From Omphiscola glabra (lineage: Eukaryota > Mollusca > Gastropoda > Lymnaeidae), in assembly GCA_964017045.1 (NCBI GenBank), contig OZ024807.1, positions 6,994,481 to 7,058,480 on the forward strand: DNA of 64,000 nt, given 5' to 3'. Of the stretch, positions 1 to 14,500 are shown piece by piece (within the stretch, counting starts at the first letter, position 1; every line of letters begins with the position of its first letter). The position numbers were made by a program, and so were the translations under genes. The notes below the pieces were generated by a model that searched no databases, had not been told where the DNA came from, and was given only the letters and a program-made list of their open reading frames with translations.

Positions 1-3000
1 TTGTTTCTTTTTTTCTTTTTTTTACTAACCAATTATAACCAGGATTGCGGCAAGATCCCATACTAGAGAGTTCTAACCTCTTACTTTCATGTTGGTGTCT
101 AAGTTCAATAAGAATGCAGTGCTTACAAATGTTGTCAAGAGGATGTGTCAGCATTGACTTGGGGTCTGTTTAGTGCAAATCTTAAACATATACATAATAG
201 GGTTAACTTTCAACCATAAAAAATGAATGACAATTTTTTAAAGATGTCATTCAAGGGTGTCCTAACAGTAAACATTTTAAGGACAGGATCCAAACCCCCA
301 CCCCCTATTTTTGTGTAGTTCAATATCTTATGAATATGTGCTACTGTGAAAAGTCAGCTGATTTCCTAAGCTGTAACGTGACACAAAACAATTTTAACCC
401 ACGAACTGTCAAATGAAACCCATGATGTGTTGTCATTTTTTTGTTGTTGTTGTAATTTTGATATGTATCAGTGAAATGTCCAAAACTTATGGAAAATGAA
501 TCTATGGACCCATGTAAAGTGTAGATATTCTGAGAGTGAATTTAAGAATTCAGTGAGCTATGCGAAATGGACATGGCCTTGACCTTTCAGCACTGAATGC
601 AGTTGCACTACTTTGTGACACCCACACTGACTGTTTGATCCTTTTTATCATCTAAATAAGCTTTTCAGACAAATAAAACGAACTTTTTTTTTTCTTTTCA
701 GTTTAGAAAATATAGTTATTTGGGTTTATAGAAATTAAATTTAAAAAAAATATATATTCATTGATAACCTATATATTTCTGTAGTTAATTTGTAATGCCA
801 ATTAAATTCATTAGTACCCTATTTTCCATTTCATTCCACCATTGTAACTTAAACTGCAACTGATGCTAGATCCGCTATTGTAATTATCGCCACCCTGACA
901 AATGCCAACAATACAATCTTCAAAAACACTTTCGTAAAGAAGAAACTGTTCAAATAAATTAGGCTTTTGTTTTGCATGGCCTACATCCGAGTCCTGCAAG
1001 TTAGTTTTTACACCAAAAAAAATCAGATTTGAAAATTTCAGCTCGATTCAAAATTTAAAAAACAATATATGAACACATGAAAACATTTCCCTTAGTGTTC
1101 TATAAATAGGAAGTCATTCTAAGAGTTATCCCCTTTTGAAAATACCATAAAACGTCTGATTCACAATTGAAAATATTTTTTAGTGGAGTCGCACTAAGTG
1201 GGCCGTAACGTAACATCACAGAAGCACCCGTTAGGGTTGGTACTTAGGCTGCCACAACAGTTCGTGGGTTAAGGTGTCTAAATATTTTTACATGATCTCT
1301 TCATTGTCATGGAAAAAATATAGTAAAATAGTTTTCTATTATTTGCACGGGTTCTGTTTGAAAAAAATAAAAATGGTGCTCAAAACTCTTAAATTAGATG
1401 TGAGTGGCTTATTGTTTCAATTACCCCCTGAAAGGGGTTCTCAATCACAGAGATATAAGTGAACAAATGTATTGGCTTCATCACTTGCGTCGGTATCTTT
1501 CCTTAATCTGCCAGAGAATGTGACGGCGCTCAATGTTGTTAACACAAACATCTTCATCCTTAGAGTGCATAGCTTCATTGCTCTGTTGTCCTACTTTAGA
1601 CTGATGTTAGTCTTGTTGAAGCCTGCTATTTTAACATAGTTATTTATTTTTTAAATTTGTGTCCATTTTTGTGCACAAGAGGGGGGGGGGGGGGAGCTAG
1701 GGGGCCGGGTGTTAAGTGTTGTGTCTTGCTCAGGGGCAAGTTTGATCGCGGGGTTAAATCAGCATCAGTTTTCAGTAACAAACAAAAGGGAAAGACAATA
1801 AACTTTTCTTTTTTTTTTTTTGATGTATCACATAATATGGGAAATTAATATTATTTCCAAGCATTTTTTTAATTTAAATTTTAATGGTTTTTTAAAAACA
1901 ATTTTATTTGAAATTCAGGTTAAAATAAAATAACATTTTAAACAATTTTCTGTATTATGTCTATTTGCATGACCAAATAAAAATATGGGACTTTTTCCAC
2001 CCCTTATTTTTTTTAAATTCTTTCTAGTTACAAATTTAACAGCACAGTCACTGTCACAATATTCAACTGTTTAACCTTTTTGAAATTAAGCTTTGTTTTC
2101 ACTTCAACTTTCTAATCACGGATGTACAATTGTTTAATAACCATTGTTTAACTAACCCCTACATATGTATCATATCCTGATTCAATTTTAACATAAAATT
2201 TTATTTTATTTTCCCATCTAAGCACTATTCAGCACCTCGATATTTTTTTAAGCTGGAAGAGAAAACTATTTGATCCGCTTTTTTATTGTTCTTTCAATCT
2301 GAATGGTGTAGGATGTATTTCTTCTTACAAATTGCTGTCTTCTTTATTCACATGTGTTGTATGTTCTCACAAAAACTTTTTTCATATCTTCATCACTATT
2401 TGATTGTATTACAACTGCAGCTCAGTACTCAGAACCAAGCAGCGCAAGCAAGCGTGAAACCACTCCTCCGCTTATGGGTACAATTTGCATTTAGACCACC
2501 TCCCCACAAACCAACCTTTTTTTTTTTAAATTATTTTTTTTTATCCCAGAAAGGTTTTATTTCCCTTTTCTTTTTCTCTTTCATTTGCTACTATGTTTAA
2601 CAGTATTATTTTGTATAATTTTGTTCAGCTACTAGTCATATTCAAATCTTTAGTTTAAACATTGTGCTCCTGACTGCCCAATAAATATTGGCATTTGGTT
2701 TAAAAAAATAGTTATTCTTTAAAATGGAAGGATGTTTTTAAATTTTAAAATAGTTTTAACTCGCCAAGTAAAACCAAAACTGAAACAAAAAATAATTTCT
2801 TTGTGCATGATTTAAAAATAAATAATGTTTAATCATTATTCTTTTTAAAGTAAATTTATCGATTAAAGAGCCAAAGAATTTTTTTAAGGTAAAAAAAATT
2901 AAAGCGTAATTTAATTCACTTAATGATCTCTATTTATGGCAGTTGACTGAATGAGCTTTTTGTATGTGCTTTAAACTATTTTGAATTTTTTATAATGATG

Positions 3001-3324
3001 TTATTTTTTAAAGTTATTCTCCTCATTTCATGAGCTTTGTACCTTCTGTTCAATCAGCTTGCTATTTTTTCTCTGTGTTGTCAACTTGGTTTGGGATGGC
3101 CTATTTGGTTTTTGTTCCTCTTTGTCCCCCCTCCCTTTTACCATTACTGCATGTGAGTTTAATTTTTTCAAAGATCTGTGTGTTGTTATTTGTTCTCTCA
3201 GTTTCCAACACTTCATGTTTTTGATGCTCTTGTGGCTTTCATTCAACCAACAATTTTCTTTGCATGTTCTGATTTATTTTTATCACTTAAATTTTTTAAA
3301 AGCTTTGTTTTGAAATCAGAATGG
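1..3324. other. AT-rich sequence, no gene recognised (probable intron or flank)
   Basis: Only short chance open frames, poly-A/T runs and a poly-G tract near 1681. It may be an intron of the receptor gene whose 5' exons lie to the left. No exon with convincing splice sites and protein pattern was found. Confidence 0.4.
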
Positions 3325-3457
3325 ACGGGTTTGAAGAAATCCATTTAGAAGTAAATCATTTAGGAGAAATCCATTCTTGAGAAATCCATTTAAAAGTAAA
3401 CCATTTAGGAGAAGTCCATTTAGGAAAAGTCAATTTAGAAGTCCATTTAGGAAAAGT
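3325..3457. repeat. Irregular tandem repeat built on TCCATTTAGGA
   Basis: Loose copies of ATCCATTTAGGAGAA-like words spaced about 15-18 bp. They run into the left arm of the large hairpin that follows. Confidence 0.6.
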
Positions 3458-3597
3458 CCATTTTAGGAAAAGTTGATCTAAGAAAAATCCATCTAGGAGA
3501 AATCCATTTAGATGAAATCCATTTAAATGGATTTCGATTTCATCTAAATGGATTTCTCCTAGATGGATTTCTCCTAGATGAACTTTTCCTAAAATGG
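3458..3597. repeat. Long inverted repeat (about 62-bp arms, short loop)
   Basis: Left arm 3458-3519 and right arm 3536-3597 are reverse complements with only a few mismatches (for example CCATTTTAGGAAAAGTT against AACTTTTCCTAAAATGG). A 16-nt spacer centred on CATTTAAATG separates them. It could fold into a long hairpin as DNA or RNA. Confidence 0.85.
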
Positions 3598-4360
3598 ACT
3601 TTTCCTAAAATACATGCATGGGGTCTTTAAAAAAAAATTTGAACTGGCAAACATTGTCTACAATAGGAAAATACGTTTTTAAAACTAGTTTCTGTAGTAA
3701 TGCTGTACCCATACATAAACGTTTTAACACTAAGTGGAAATAAAGTCTTGTCACAATTATTATTTTTTTTTTTAAAAGTAAGTTAAAGGAATTGACCTCT
3801 TTACGGGAAAATCTTGTATTGTCGCAAGAAGTTGAATGCTCATGCTCAAAGATACTTTATGTAAGAATTTCACATGCGCTCCGTCTCTTTGTTTGAAAAC
3901 TACATTATTTCTATGCTTGTCGTTGCATGTTTTTTAAATTATTTAAAAAAAAACAAACTGTTGTGACCAATCATGATTAGTTCCATATAAGCTACTCCTT
4001 TAAATATTCTCATTTAGTTGTTGTAAGAGAGTCATTGCACAATATTGATTAATTGAATAACACACTGATTTTTTAATTTACATGCAAGCTGTAAAAAAAA
4101 TACCATTGTTTATTTATTAAGTAAATTAGAGATAGATATCAAGAACTGCATTGCTATGGTAATGGTATGCTTGCTTAAGAGAATATTCATTAAAGTAATA
4201 TGGCTTATGCAGCATTGATGGATTGGTTTTGCTACTCGAGTGATTTTAGAGCCATTCAAGTCTGCTTTAAACTGAGTGCTTCCAACATTTTATCTCCCCT
4301 TGGAAGAGATTAATCAACTTCTGATTTTTAATTTAAAATTTTAAAAAATGCTGTTAGATA

Positions 4361-4482
4361 TAAACATGAGATATGGAAATGAGTTATAGACATGAGATAG
4401 GGACATGAGATATGGACATGAGAGATAGACATGAGATATAGACATGAGATAGAGACATAAGATAGAGACATGAGATACAGAT
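4361..4482. repeat. Short minisatellite, GACATGAGATA unit
   Basis: About eight imperfect copies of a 12-15 bp unit around GACATGAGATAGA. Confidence 0.75.
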
Positions 4483-5016
4483 ATTGTATTTAACATTCAT
4501 TTGCTCAAGGAAATAAAAAAAGGAACAACCTTCAAGTTCAAGATAAGTCTGCTCTTCTCATCAAAAAAAAAAAAAAAAGGCAACAAATTCTCTATGTAGC
4601 AATGTCACTAACGCTACCAGGTGGCGCTGATTTCATTAAATGAACTTACCAATAACGGCACTAAAAGAGATTATTAAAAATGAAACAATTAGTGTGTTTG
4701 GTGTGTAATATTTTATTTTGTTTTACAGAAATAGCTGGTGTAATGAATCTGCGGTGGGACATTAGACTATGAATATAAGGATCTGTGGCTCATCTGGGGA
4801 GAGGGGTAGCAACAATTGGGGAATTTTATAATAAAGTTCATTAATTGAATGCGTTTTTGTCAAGTAACATTAGTTGATGGGAAGTTCACACATTGCTGCC
4901 GCCATTGTTTGGCAGGCTACATCTGATACTGATATAAATGTTTTGTGTTAATGTCAGTAAGAATTGTGATGGATCTTAAAATAATCTTCCATGAAACCTC
5001 GGCATCAGCTTTATAT

Positions 5017-5323
5017 ATGTTAATGAATTCACATCACTAGCAGGGTGATTAAGTAACTGCACTCATAGATGTTAATGAATTCACATCACTAGCAGGGTGA
5101 TTAAGTAACTGCACTCATAGATGTTAATGAATTCACATCACTAGCAGGGTGATTAAGTAACTGCACTCATAGATGTTAATGAATTCACATCACTAGCAGG
5201 GTGATTAAGTAACTGCACTCATAGATGTTAATGAATTCACATCACTAGCAGGGTGATTAAGTAACTGCACTCATAGATGTTAATGAATTCACATCACTAG
5301 CAGGGTGATTAAGTAACTGCACT
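5017..5323. repeat. Perfect 52-bp tandem repeat, six copies
   Basis: Copies start at 5017, 5069, 5121, 5173, 5225 and 5277 (word ATGTTAATGAATTCAC). They show no differences over their shared length. The last copy is truncated and is followed directly by CACTGAC, a possible branch-point sequence, and then the acceptor of the 5352 exon. Confidence 0.95.
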
Positions 5324-5351
5324 GACATTAATGTTCTTTCTTGTGTGTCAG

Positions 5352-5510
5352 AATCCCATTCAGACATAGTCTTTGCTAAGTTGTTGAAGGGTAGACCCGT
5401 AACAATTGTTTTTCAATCTTGCAATGGTCATTGCAACTATTTCACACCCGCTGTAGCAAAGGTGGTGCTCAAGTTCATTCAGTTAAAGTTTCAGCCAAGG
5501 GTTTACACTG
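5352..5510 (+). CDS. Receptor gene, candidate extracellular exon (phase 1 to 1)
   Basis: 159 nt, open in one frame, acceptor TGTGTCAG and donor CTG|GTGATA. It encodes about 53 residues (ESHSDIVFAKLL .. QPRVYT) that read smoothly into the next exon (TG|YNPNDV) and keep phase 1 at both ends. I recognise no domain. The donor is weaker than the others and the acceptor lies 28 nt after a perfect 52-bp tandem array, so this is the least certain exon of the chain. Confidence 0.55.
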
Positions 5511-8500
5511 GTGATATCAATACTCTAGTCATTGTACAGATCAACAAAAAAAATAAATCATTTTGTATTTTTTCTCCCTTTGGCTCTTTATAAACTGTGT
5601 AACTCATTTGTTGCATTGGCTCTCTATGTGAGTAACTGAAATCATAAAACCCTTCGAATGTGCTCTCTGCTTGGAAGTTTCCAAAGAAAACAAAAGAGTT
5701 GCACAGTTTAACCTTTGCCCCACCAAATGCTGACTCTGTTTTTATGTATTATATAGGGAGGTCTCATTGTTTCTATTCACAGGCTACAACCCTAATGATG
5801 TAATGAGGCTCCCAGTCAACGGCAGTGGGCTCACATACTATCCAGAGATCACCAAGAATATTGGTAAATCTTTTTATTTCAAATACTCCTTTGACATGGG
5901 GCCATCCATAGATAGGGGCCATCCATAAATAAGGGCAATCTATGTATAGGGGCCATCCATATAACTCTTATGCAAACAAAGTAAACATTCTGCATACAGT
6001 ATATTTTCTGGCTCCCAGGGTTTGGACTGGTCAACAGGCTCACGGTAGAGAATAAGTACTGTCAAATAGTGTACTGTGCTTAACTCAAATATGCTGGACC
6101 ATTTTGGCACCAAAAAAAAACCCCAATAAAATATTGGTCAATGACATATTGTTGCACCATACACAAGTTGCATCTGTGGCATGGAGAAAAGCACCAGACA
6201 CAAGCAGCACCTGTGGCATGAAGCAAAGCACCAGACACAAGCTGCACCTGTGGCATGAATAAAACAAACTGAATGTCCATGAATTGATTTTTATCTAGAA
6301 CTTTATGTGGGAGGTTATGTAGAGAATAAACTTTTTATTAACTTTCACTTTCATTCGTACAGGACCACTGCCTGCATCTCCCAGCAACCTAACGGCCCAG
6401 GTCAGAAACAGAGATATTTTATTGGACTGGAAGGTGCCACTGGTGTCACCTGTGCCTATATTCTCGTAAGTTCATTGGCCAGGGTCCTTTTTAGGCCTCA
6501 TTACAAGTTATTGAAGATATAATTTAAATTTAATTTTTTTCAAATAATCTATAAAGTTGTTTTTTTTTTAAATTTATGAAGATGTTGCATTGGTAAAACA
6601 ACTTGTTTTCTACTCTGACAGTTACAAGATTGATTACCAGCATGAGAGCATGGACAGGTGGGCCATCTACCCCAACAGGGTGATCGATGGCAGCACCAGT
6701 CATGCTGAGATGAGGGAGATGCCCAGTGGGGTGTACGACCTGAGGCTCAGGGCGCACGGCGTCATGGCCATCAGCGCCCCATCCAACACTGTCCGGGTCA
6801 CCGTCTCATCTGGTATGTCCTTGTTCGTCACTGTTATGCCTCTTGTTCAGAGAATCACGTTCAGGTTATTCTATAAAGTTTTAATTGCGGCAGTGGGACT
6901 GTGAATTTCGGCCTATCTGATTACAGTAGTCAAAAATTACAAGGGCTCCCAGATTTAATGTGAATAAAAAAATTTCCTGTTTACGTTCAGGTTATAGAAT
7001 AAAATAGTTCTTTGAGGTCCACAATTCATATCTTTTAAATTTCAGATGTAGAAATGAGTCTTAAAAAGCTGAAACTAATTTCGTCCCAAAATTGGTTAAT
7101 TTAATTTTAATTACTTATCAATTAAGTTGGTTCAGAAAGGGGGCTAACATTCCTATAAGAACACAAATATACTCATGTGTGTGTGTGTATTCACTGTTTG
7201 AGTTCACAGTTTAATTGTAATAAATGCTGTAAAAGTCCACTCGTGCTGGGGGGGAAGGGGGGGGGGGGTTAATTGTTTACCCAGTAAAATGCCTTTCAAA
7301 TTATGTTCACCTCAACTTTTTGATGTGTTTACAAAGTTGACTTGGAACTGGGAAAACTGCTTATTTAAAGATTATTTGTCAATTTACTTGAATGATCTTA
7401 ACCCTTTCATTACCGCTGGTTTTTGGGGGGCATTGATTTTTGCTGACTCGGCAATTAAAAAGAAAGAAAGAAAATTTCGGTATTTTTCATTCTCTGTCCA
7501 ATTTGCTTTTTAACTTCTCCATAGATTAACGAATACAGAAATATCTAGCATTGAAATATGATGCCGACGTGACGTCCTTGGTATTTCAGAAAAGTTCTTT
7601 GCCTCATTGTTATGACGACAATGTGACATCCATGGTAATTGAAAGTGGGTGATCGTGATGTCGTGTCGACGTCATCGGTAGCGAAAGGGTTAACAAAAAT
7701 AAATATCTATTAAAATTTTTAAAAATGTCCCTCTCCTTGTTATGGTCATGCTCCTAAAGTCTTTGCTGACATGTGCCTTAAACTGCAACATAAAATCCTT
7801 GTAATATTAAAAAAATTGAACACACTGTGTAAACATGCATTAATCGTGGGCAAATATGGTAAGTGATTTCATCATTAACTCAATAGGTTGACATACATGC
7901 CATGAACCATATAAAACATACAACCACCTTTACCTTCTGTATTCACTTTACATTACTGCCTTCAAAGGGAAGCCAAAACCTCCTGGAACTCCTGATGCAT
8001 CTTCATCGTCGGGTATAGTTACCTCCCCTCACTGAATGGTTTTTGCTGTATTTTATTTTAATCCACTCAGATCTAAACAAAGAACTAAAAGGCTTTCTAT
8101 TTTCTGTATTTTATATTTATACATGTATATATACTTGGTTTCATTAATTTTTCGGTACTAAATGTCTTCTGCGCTACCAATTTGGTTCCAATCCAATAAT
8201 ATTCTCTGTCAAGTGACACTAGATGTATTAAAACTGGTGAAAGTTTGCATATAATAGAGTGGACCATACTTACATCTACCAGTCTCATGCTATGGGCTAA
8301 CAAACTTTTCTTTGGCTCCAGCAACTTTACCTGATATCACTGAGTGACTTATTAAAAAACACATACCTGTCAACTGTATATATGTCAAATGTACATGTAC
8401 CTGTCAATCTGTTCCTTAGATAGGACATTGGGCCACCATCTCTACACGAGAGTAGCGGAAAAGGAGTGGGGGGGGGGGGGCAGCAAAGTTGATGAAAAAT

Positions 8501-11500
8501 ATTGCCATTTGATCTTTCATTTAGCCACCATCTGTACAATAGATTAGCGGAAAAAAGAGGGGGGGGCAGCAAAGTTGATGAAAAATATTGCCATTTGATC
8601 TTTCATTTAGCCACCATCTCTACACTAGATTAGCGGAAAGGGGGGGGGGGGCAGCAAAGTTGATGAAAAATATTGCCATTTGATCTTTCATTAACACAGC
8701 GGTTTAAACCTTTTCTTTTTCCTGCATAAAAATTTTGTTCAGCACACTTTGCCAGCATAACACCAGTTATAACATTTTGGTTAAAAGAAGGTCCAAGTTT
8801 AACAATACACGATTCCATGATTGAAGTAAGATTTGAGGGACCACAATTGGTCTGCTTGCCAAGTTCAAACCATGTGTCACATCAACATTGTAGGGACCTC
8901 ATATCTCATCTTGAGAGATCCTGAATGAAGCCAACTTTCCACGCTATTTGAATTATTTGACGTGTTACTTTTTTAAAATGTAATAGGAGGTTGACGTGAG
9001 TGCATACGACAGGTTTCCATCTGTGTCACAATTAAAGCAACCTATGATCTACGATTAATTTCATAACATTATGTTATATTATCTGCGAATTTATGGACCA
9101 TAGACAGTGCTGGACTGTTTCATGGGACAAGGTGAACAATGTGCCTAAAGCACAAAAGGCTTCAGGGAGCATCTATCAAATCTTCTGTTTTTCACAGACG
9201 GTATTGTGCATAGCTATGGGCCCATTTGTTGCCTTCTCCGAGGGCCCCCAAAAGGCCTTAATTGAGCCTCACTCACCACATGAGTTCCAGGTTTTGGTCC
9301 TGACACGAATTTATTTATTTAACTGTTTTAATTACAAATCAGCCTCCTAATATGATGTTTCTGTTAGTGTACAACCTACTGCCTCAGGTGTTATTACCAG
9401 AATATTGGAGGAAAGTATTTCATTATTTTTGTCATGACTTTTGTTTAAACTTTGAACCAGGCAACGTAGGTCAACAAGGCAAATTATGCATTGATTTGTG
9501 GGGAAGGAATATTTAACTGAATGCAAACTGTCAAGGGAGTTGTCCCAACTGTAAAAATCAATTTCAGCTCCTGTTTGCCTTCTATAATTCAACTAATGTA
9601 AAAATAGGTAGTCATGTATGTCTGTGTAAGAATTTTTAAAAATTTCATCTATTTTATTTTGTCACCTCTGCATGCTGGTTATAGTCCCAATATCAATATC
9701 CATATTTTGCATTCATGTTCCCATTCCCACCTCAAATGATCATTAGTCACTTGCTCTAAATCAGGGGTTCTTAACCTATTTGTTCCATGGCCCCTTTTGC
9801 TGGTCAGATGAAGGCCACAGGCCCCTTCTTATAATACAGTTTTTAAATGCATGTAATAAAAAAAAAATGCAGCACTCTGACATCTTTTCAAGGGGGCCAC
9901 TGGACCACACGTTAAGAACCCCTACTCTAAATACTAGTTCTCTAAACTTTAGGATGTCATAGAATGACTTTGTTATGTATCAGTCAATGCCATGTTAAAA
10001 GTTGATATATGACTAAAACTTATTTAATCCATCTTTAAAAATATTTAAGTTTCTATAAGCGTTTTAAAGTAAAAAATAATAATGATAATCGTTTACAACA
10101 GCTGCCTTCAACAATAAATGTGATGCCTTAAATGTCTGACTGACTTAACATATCCAGAGTTTAGAGACCATGGCATTGAAAGGAAGATATCTATACTAAT
10201 TTGCTCAGGATCATTATAATTAACTTACATGCCAGTTGCTGGAAGGGATCAACCAATACCAAGTTTGTCCTGAATGAAAGGACAACCAAGACTGTGGTAA
10301 CTGAGGTTTGCATGCTGGCAGATCTAGTTTAGACAAATCGTAAATCAACTTCCACCTACTGGAAGGGCCAAGCTTATTTAATAGAGTAAACATTTTTCAC
10401 ACCAGATTAAAACTTTAATATTTTACAAGAAATTTTTTTTTAAATTTTAATCAAATGAATTTTTTTCTTCTCAAACTGACAGCTGTAAAAAAAAAAAGGG
10501 GGGGGGGGGGTTTAAAATATTTAATTTTTTATTACAATTTTGCTTTCAGTGTGGCAGACGTAGAAAAATACACGTTACAATTTCATTTCTTCTGTCTTAG
10601 TATTGCATCTGTGTGTTCAAGCATGCACAATTTTTTTTATTTTTTATTTGCATTTATTTAGACTTAGCTGAGCCTTATGAACTATTTTGATAAATGGCTT
10701 TTAAAAATATAAAATAAATTTTAATTTGTGTTCAAAATAAAATATGTCATATTTCATATAAGTGCTTATTTTTCATTACACCCAATAATACAATAGGATA
10801 GTTTTTTTAAATAGGACAAACAGTGTTCCATACATTAGAGAAGCCGTTTAGTATTGTAAAATGACCTGAAAGAATTTCAACCCCACTCAGAGTAAACCAA
10901 TAAAACATTTGCTGTTTTAGATGACCTCGTCCTACCAGAGGCTCTGATTGGTGGGATCATAGGAGGTGTACTCTTTCTACTGGTTGCTGTACTTCTTGCC
11001 CTAGTTGCCATCTTCCACAGCAGGAAAAAGGATAGAAAAGCAAAGGCAAAATACAGTGAGTGAAGAAATGTTGTGCCTTTGTATTATGATGTTATATTTA
11101 CATGATTAAAAGATGCATATATATATATATAAACACTAAGATAGAAATAGATACATTAAAAGTTTTCATTATATTTATATTTAAAAGACTGTAAATAAAT
11201 TTAATTATTTTTTTTTAAACATTCTATTTCCAAGTCATTTATCAGTGATTCAAAATAATGTCACTGTGACAGTAATATATATACATAGGATAATATATTT
11301 TCTTTCCCACTTCTCCTTAACAGATGATGTTAATTATGGAAAACCTGATGAAATGAATGGACGACAGTAAGTGCTTCAATAAAAATTTTTTTTTTAAAAG
11401 TCAATTCGCCAGCGGTTGATCAGCTGACTCATTTAATATCTTGAGAAGCACAGATTAAAAATTTGCTCTATTCTAAAATCTAAAAATCAATACCTTTATA

Positions 11501-14500
11501 TTTTTTTGTGTGTTTCCTGATTATTTTTTTTTGAAGTCAATGCTCCAAAACTGTTATGATATTGTAGAATAATCTTTGCTAAAGAAATGCTGCAGCAATT
11601 AAATATTTTGTACATATGACGTCATGGGTAAAATATATTTATATTCTATATGTACAGTGTGACCGGGAAAAATGGGGACCCCTTTGATAATCATGAAAAA
11701 CACCAGTAAGTAATGATCAGTATTACAAATCAAACTCATTTTAGTTCTGAAAAAATTACCAAAAATAATGAAAGGTCCCTGATAAAATTTAAGATTAAGT
11801 CAGAATTAAAATGAGTTTTGGAATTAAGATTAAGTCAGAATTAAAATGGGGTTTGGAATCAAGATTAAGTCAGAATTAAAATGGGTTTTGGAATTAAGAT
11901 TAAGTCAGAATTAAAATAGGTTTTGGAATTAAGATTAAGTCAGAATTAAAATGAGTTTTGGAATTTTTAAAAACTGATAAATATTTACCTTTCTTTTTCA
12001 TCATTATAAAAAGGGTTCCCTCTTGCCCAGACACAGTGTATATACATATATATGTGTGTGTGTACCTTATAGTTTTCAGAGTGGATGGTACTTTCAATAA
12101 AACATATTTTGTACCAATATAGAAGCTATAAGTATAAGATTTTTACAGGTAGCCCTAGCCTGAGAAATGCTTTACAAAATAAAAACACTTGTCCAGCAGA
12201 AGTGCAACAGGACAGCATTGCTTTAATTACTGATTACATTTTCTAAAGATGTTTTTAATGTATTATTCTGATTGTAGAACTCCTTGAGTTGCACTGAGCT
12301 AGTCTGGGGCTACCTGTGAGTTAATTAGCAGACGTTTCTTTGAAACTTTCAATGCAAGAGAATTTTTTAAAAATACAAGTTTAGATTTACATAATGTGAA
12401 GCCCTTCACTCATATCCATAATTTTGTATGTCTCCTTTCTCTTTACAATCTTTCTTGGAAAGGACTAGGAAAGGTAATGTTGTGTCTGTCAACTAAGGGA
12501 GGGCATTGTGCAGACTGCATGTGACTTTGATTTAACCATGTTTCATTTGCTCCCTTCTCTCATCAGATAGATTTGTTTTTATTTACAATGGTTTCATGTA
12601 TTGACCACAATCAATTTCATTAATTGATTTACCACAATAGCTTGACTCATGTATTGAAAATAAAGTTGTCATTTAGTTAATGGTTAACCTAAAATGATTA
12701 ACTCATTTATTGAAAATAAGTGTCATTTAGTTGACTTACATAATAAACTAATTCTTGTGTTTACCCAATGGATCAGATATATATTTTTTTTTTCATTTTA
12801 TTTTCTGGGGAAATTATTTAAATTTTACTTTATACCGCCTCCAGTTAAATGGCCAAGATGGTTTTAAAATGACGTAAAAATTTTGATTTTTATTCTGAAT
12901 AAGAAAATAATAATTTTTTTTTTTAAATTGAGTCGAAGGTTGATGCTAAGACTTTTATTTCCTGTGAGTGAATAATGCAGTTGTGTACTTGTCTTAGTAT
13001 ATATTTATTTATGTGTTTGCATTGAGATTACTGGAATTTTGCATTTTAAAAAAAAATAATAACTTTAGAAATGTAAATAATTTTTAGGATCCTGCCTGAA
13101 ATTAATATTTCCTCAAATAATGTCGGTACACATCAACCTGCCTCAGCAACTCAATTGTTTTACATGCTTCTCACATGTCTAAGATCATTTTTTTTTTTTT
13201 TTTTTTTTTTTTTTTCTTGTGTGTGTGAAAATCTTTTTAACATGTACTAATGGGATCTAGACAGAGCTAATTTTAAGTTTAATATAAAAGTTCTATTGCT
13301 TTTCAAATGGTTGAAATATGGACAGTTTTTCATAATAACTTTAGCTGTCATTAATAGATAAAATATTGACCAATATGGAATTAAAGCAAGTCTAAATCAT
13401 CAAACCCTCCCCCTCCCCCCCACACACACACACATCCACTAATGTAAAGACTCGTGTGTTCACAAACACAATGACCCATGCACACACACACAAGGACCAG
13501 TGCATAAACATACATCACCCATTAAATACTTGTTTTATTACATGGAAAGCACAATATGTGAACTTCTAAAGTTTAAAAATATATATTTTCATGATTGCTC
13601 CTGATGATAAAAGTTTGAGAACCACTCAAAGGCCGCAGAGAGGTGAAAAGAAAAGTGTAGCTTGTCATTTAAAAAGACCATTTGACATATGGCTGTGGTG
13701 GGATGGTACCATCTTTTAAAAAGACCATTTGACATATGGCTGTGGTGGGATGGTACCATCTTTTAAAAAGACCATTTGAAATACTGCTGTGGTGGATGGT
13801 ACCATCTTTTAAAAGAAGAAAATAATACTCTCTCTCTTTGGGCTTAATAAGTTATTTTTGTATCTAGTCTCTGTTAAACTTGAACCTTATCTCTTCATCC
13901 ATCAATCTAATCCTTCCCATAATTTTATGTAATGTCCTTTATAAAAATTAATCAACTCTTTTTCATCTATCTAATAAACACAACCATGAGAAAGCCAACA
14001 GTTGGTAACTTTTAATTTTCTTACTGCAGTGAACCTCCGACAAAACGGGATCGCTGGCAGCACGATGGAAGAGGAGACGTTGTGACATCACTGGACAATA
14101 CAGACAGTATTTTCTTTCTACCCCAAACCCGCTCGCTTGACCAGTCCGCTGACATGAGGGCTTCGCTTCTTAACAATCAACAAGATGCTCGGAAGCGCAG
14201 CTATGGTCGAAACGCCACCTTTAGGGAGGGGTATGACCAGGGTGCTGGTCGACAGGTGCCTTTAACTAATGAGATCAGTTTTATGAGTGACAGGTCGCAG
14301 GCCGGGTCAGGCAGGTCAAGGCCAGACCATAGAAACTCAACCTGGCCTGACCTGCCTTCAGAAAAACAGATCGGCCTGCAGCCAAGATCTTTGCCCCCAA
14401 GCTACGCCAGACTCCCCAAGGATAGCTACCCCACACATCAAGCTCACCCACACACCTTTGTCCAGCCCCAGCATGTCCAGCATCCTTCATCAACAAGAGA

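Noticed and set aside
4728..4772. Possible exon after TGTTTTACAG
   Set aside because: All three frames meet a stop before any usable donor.
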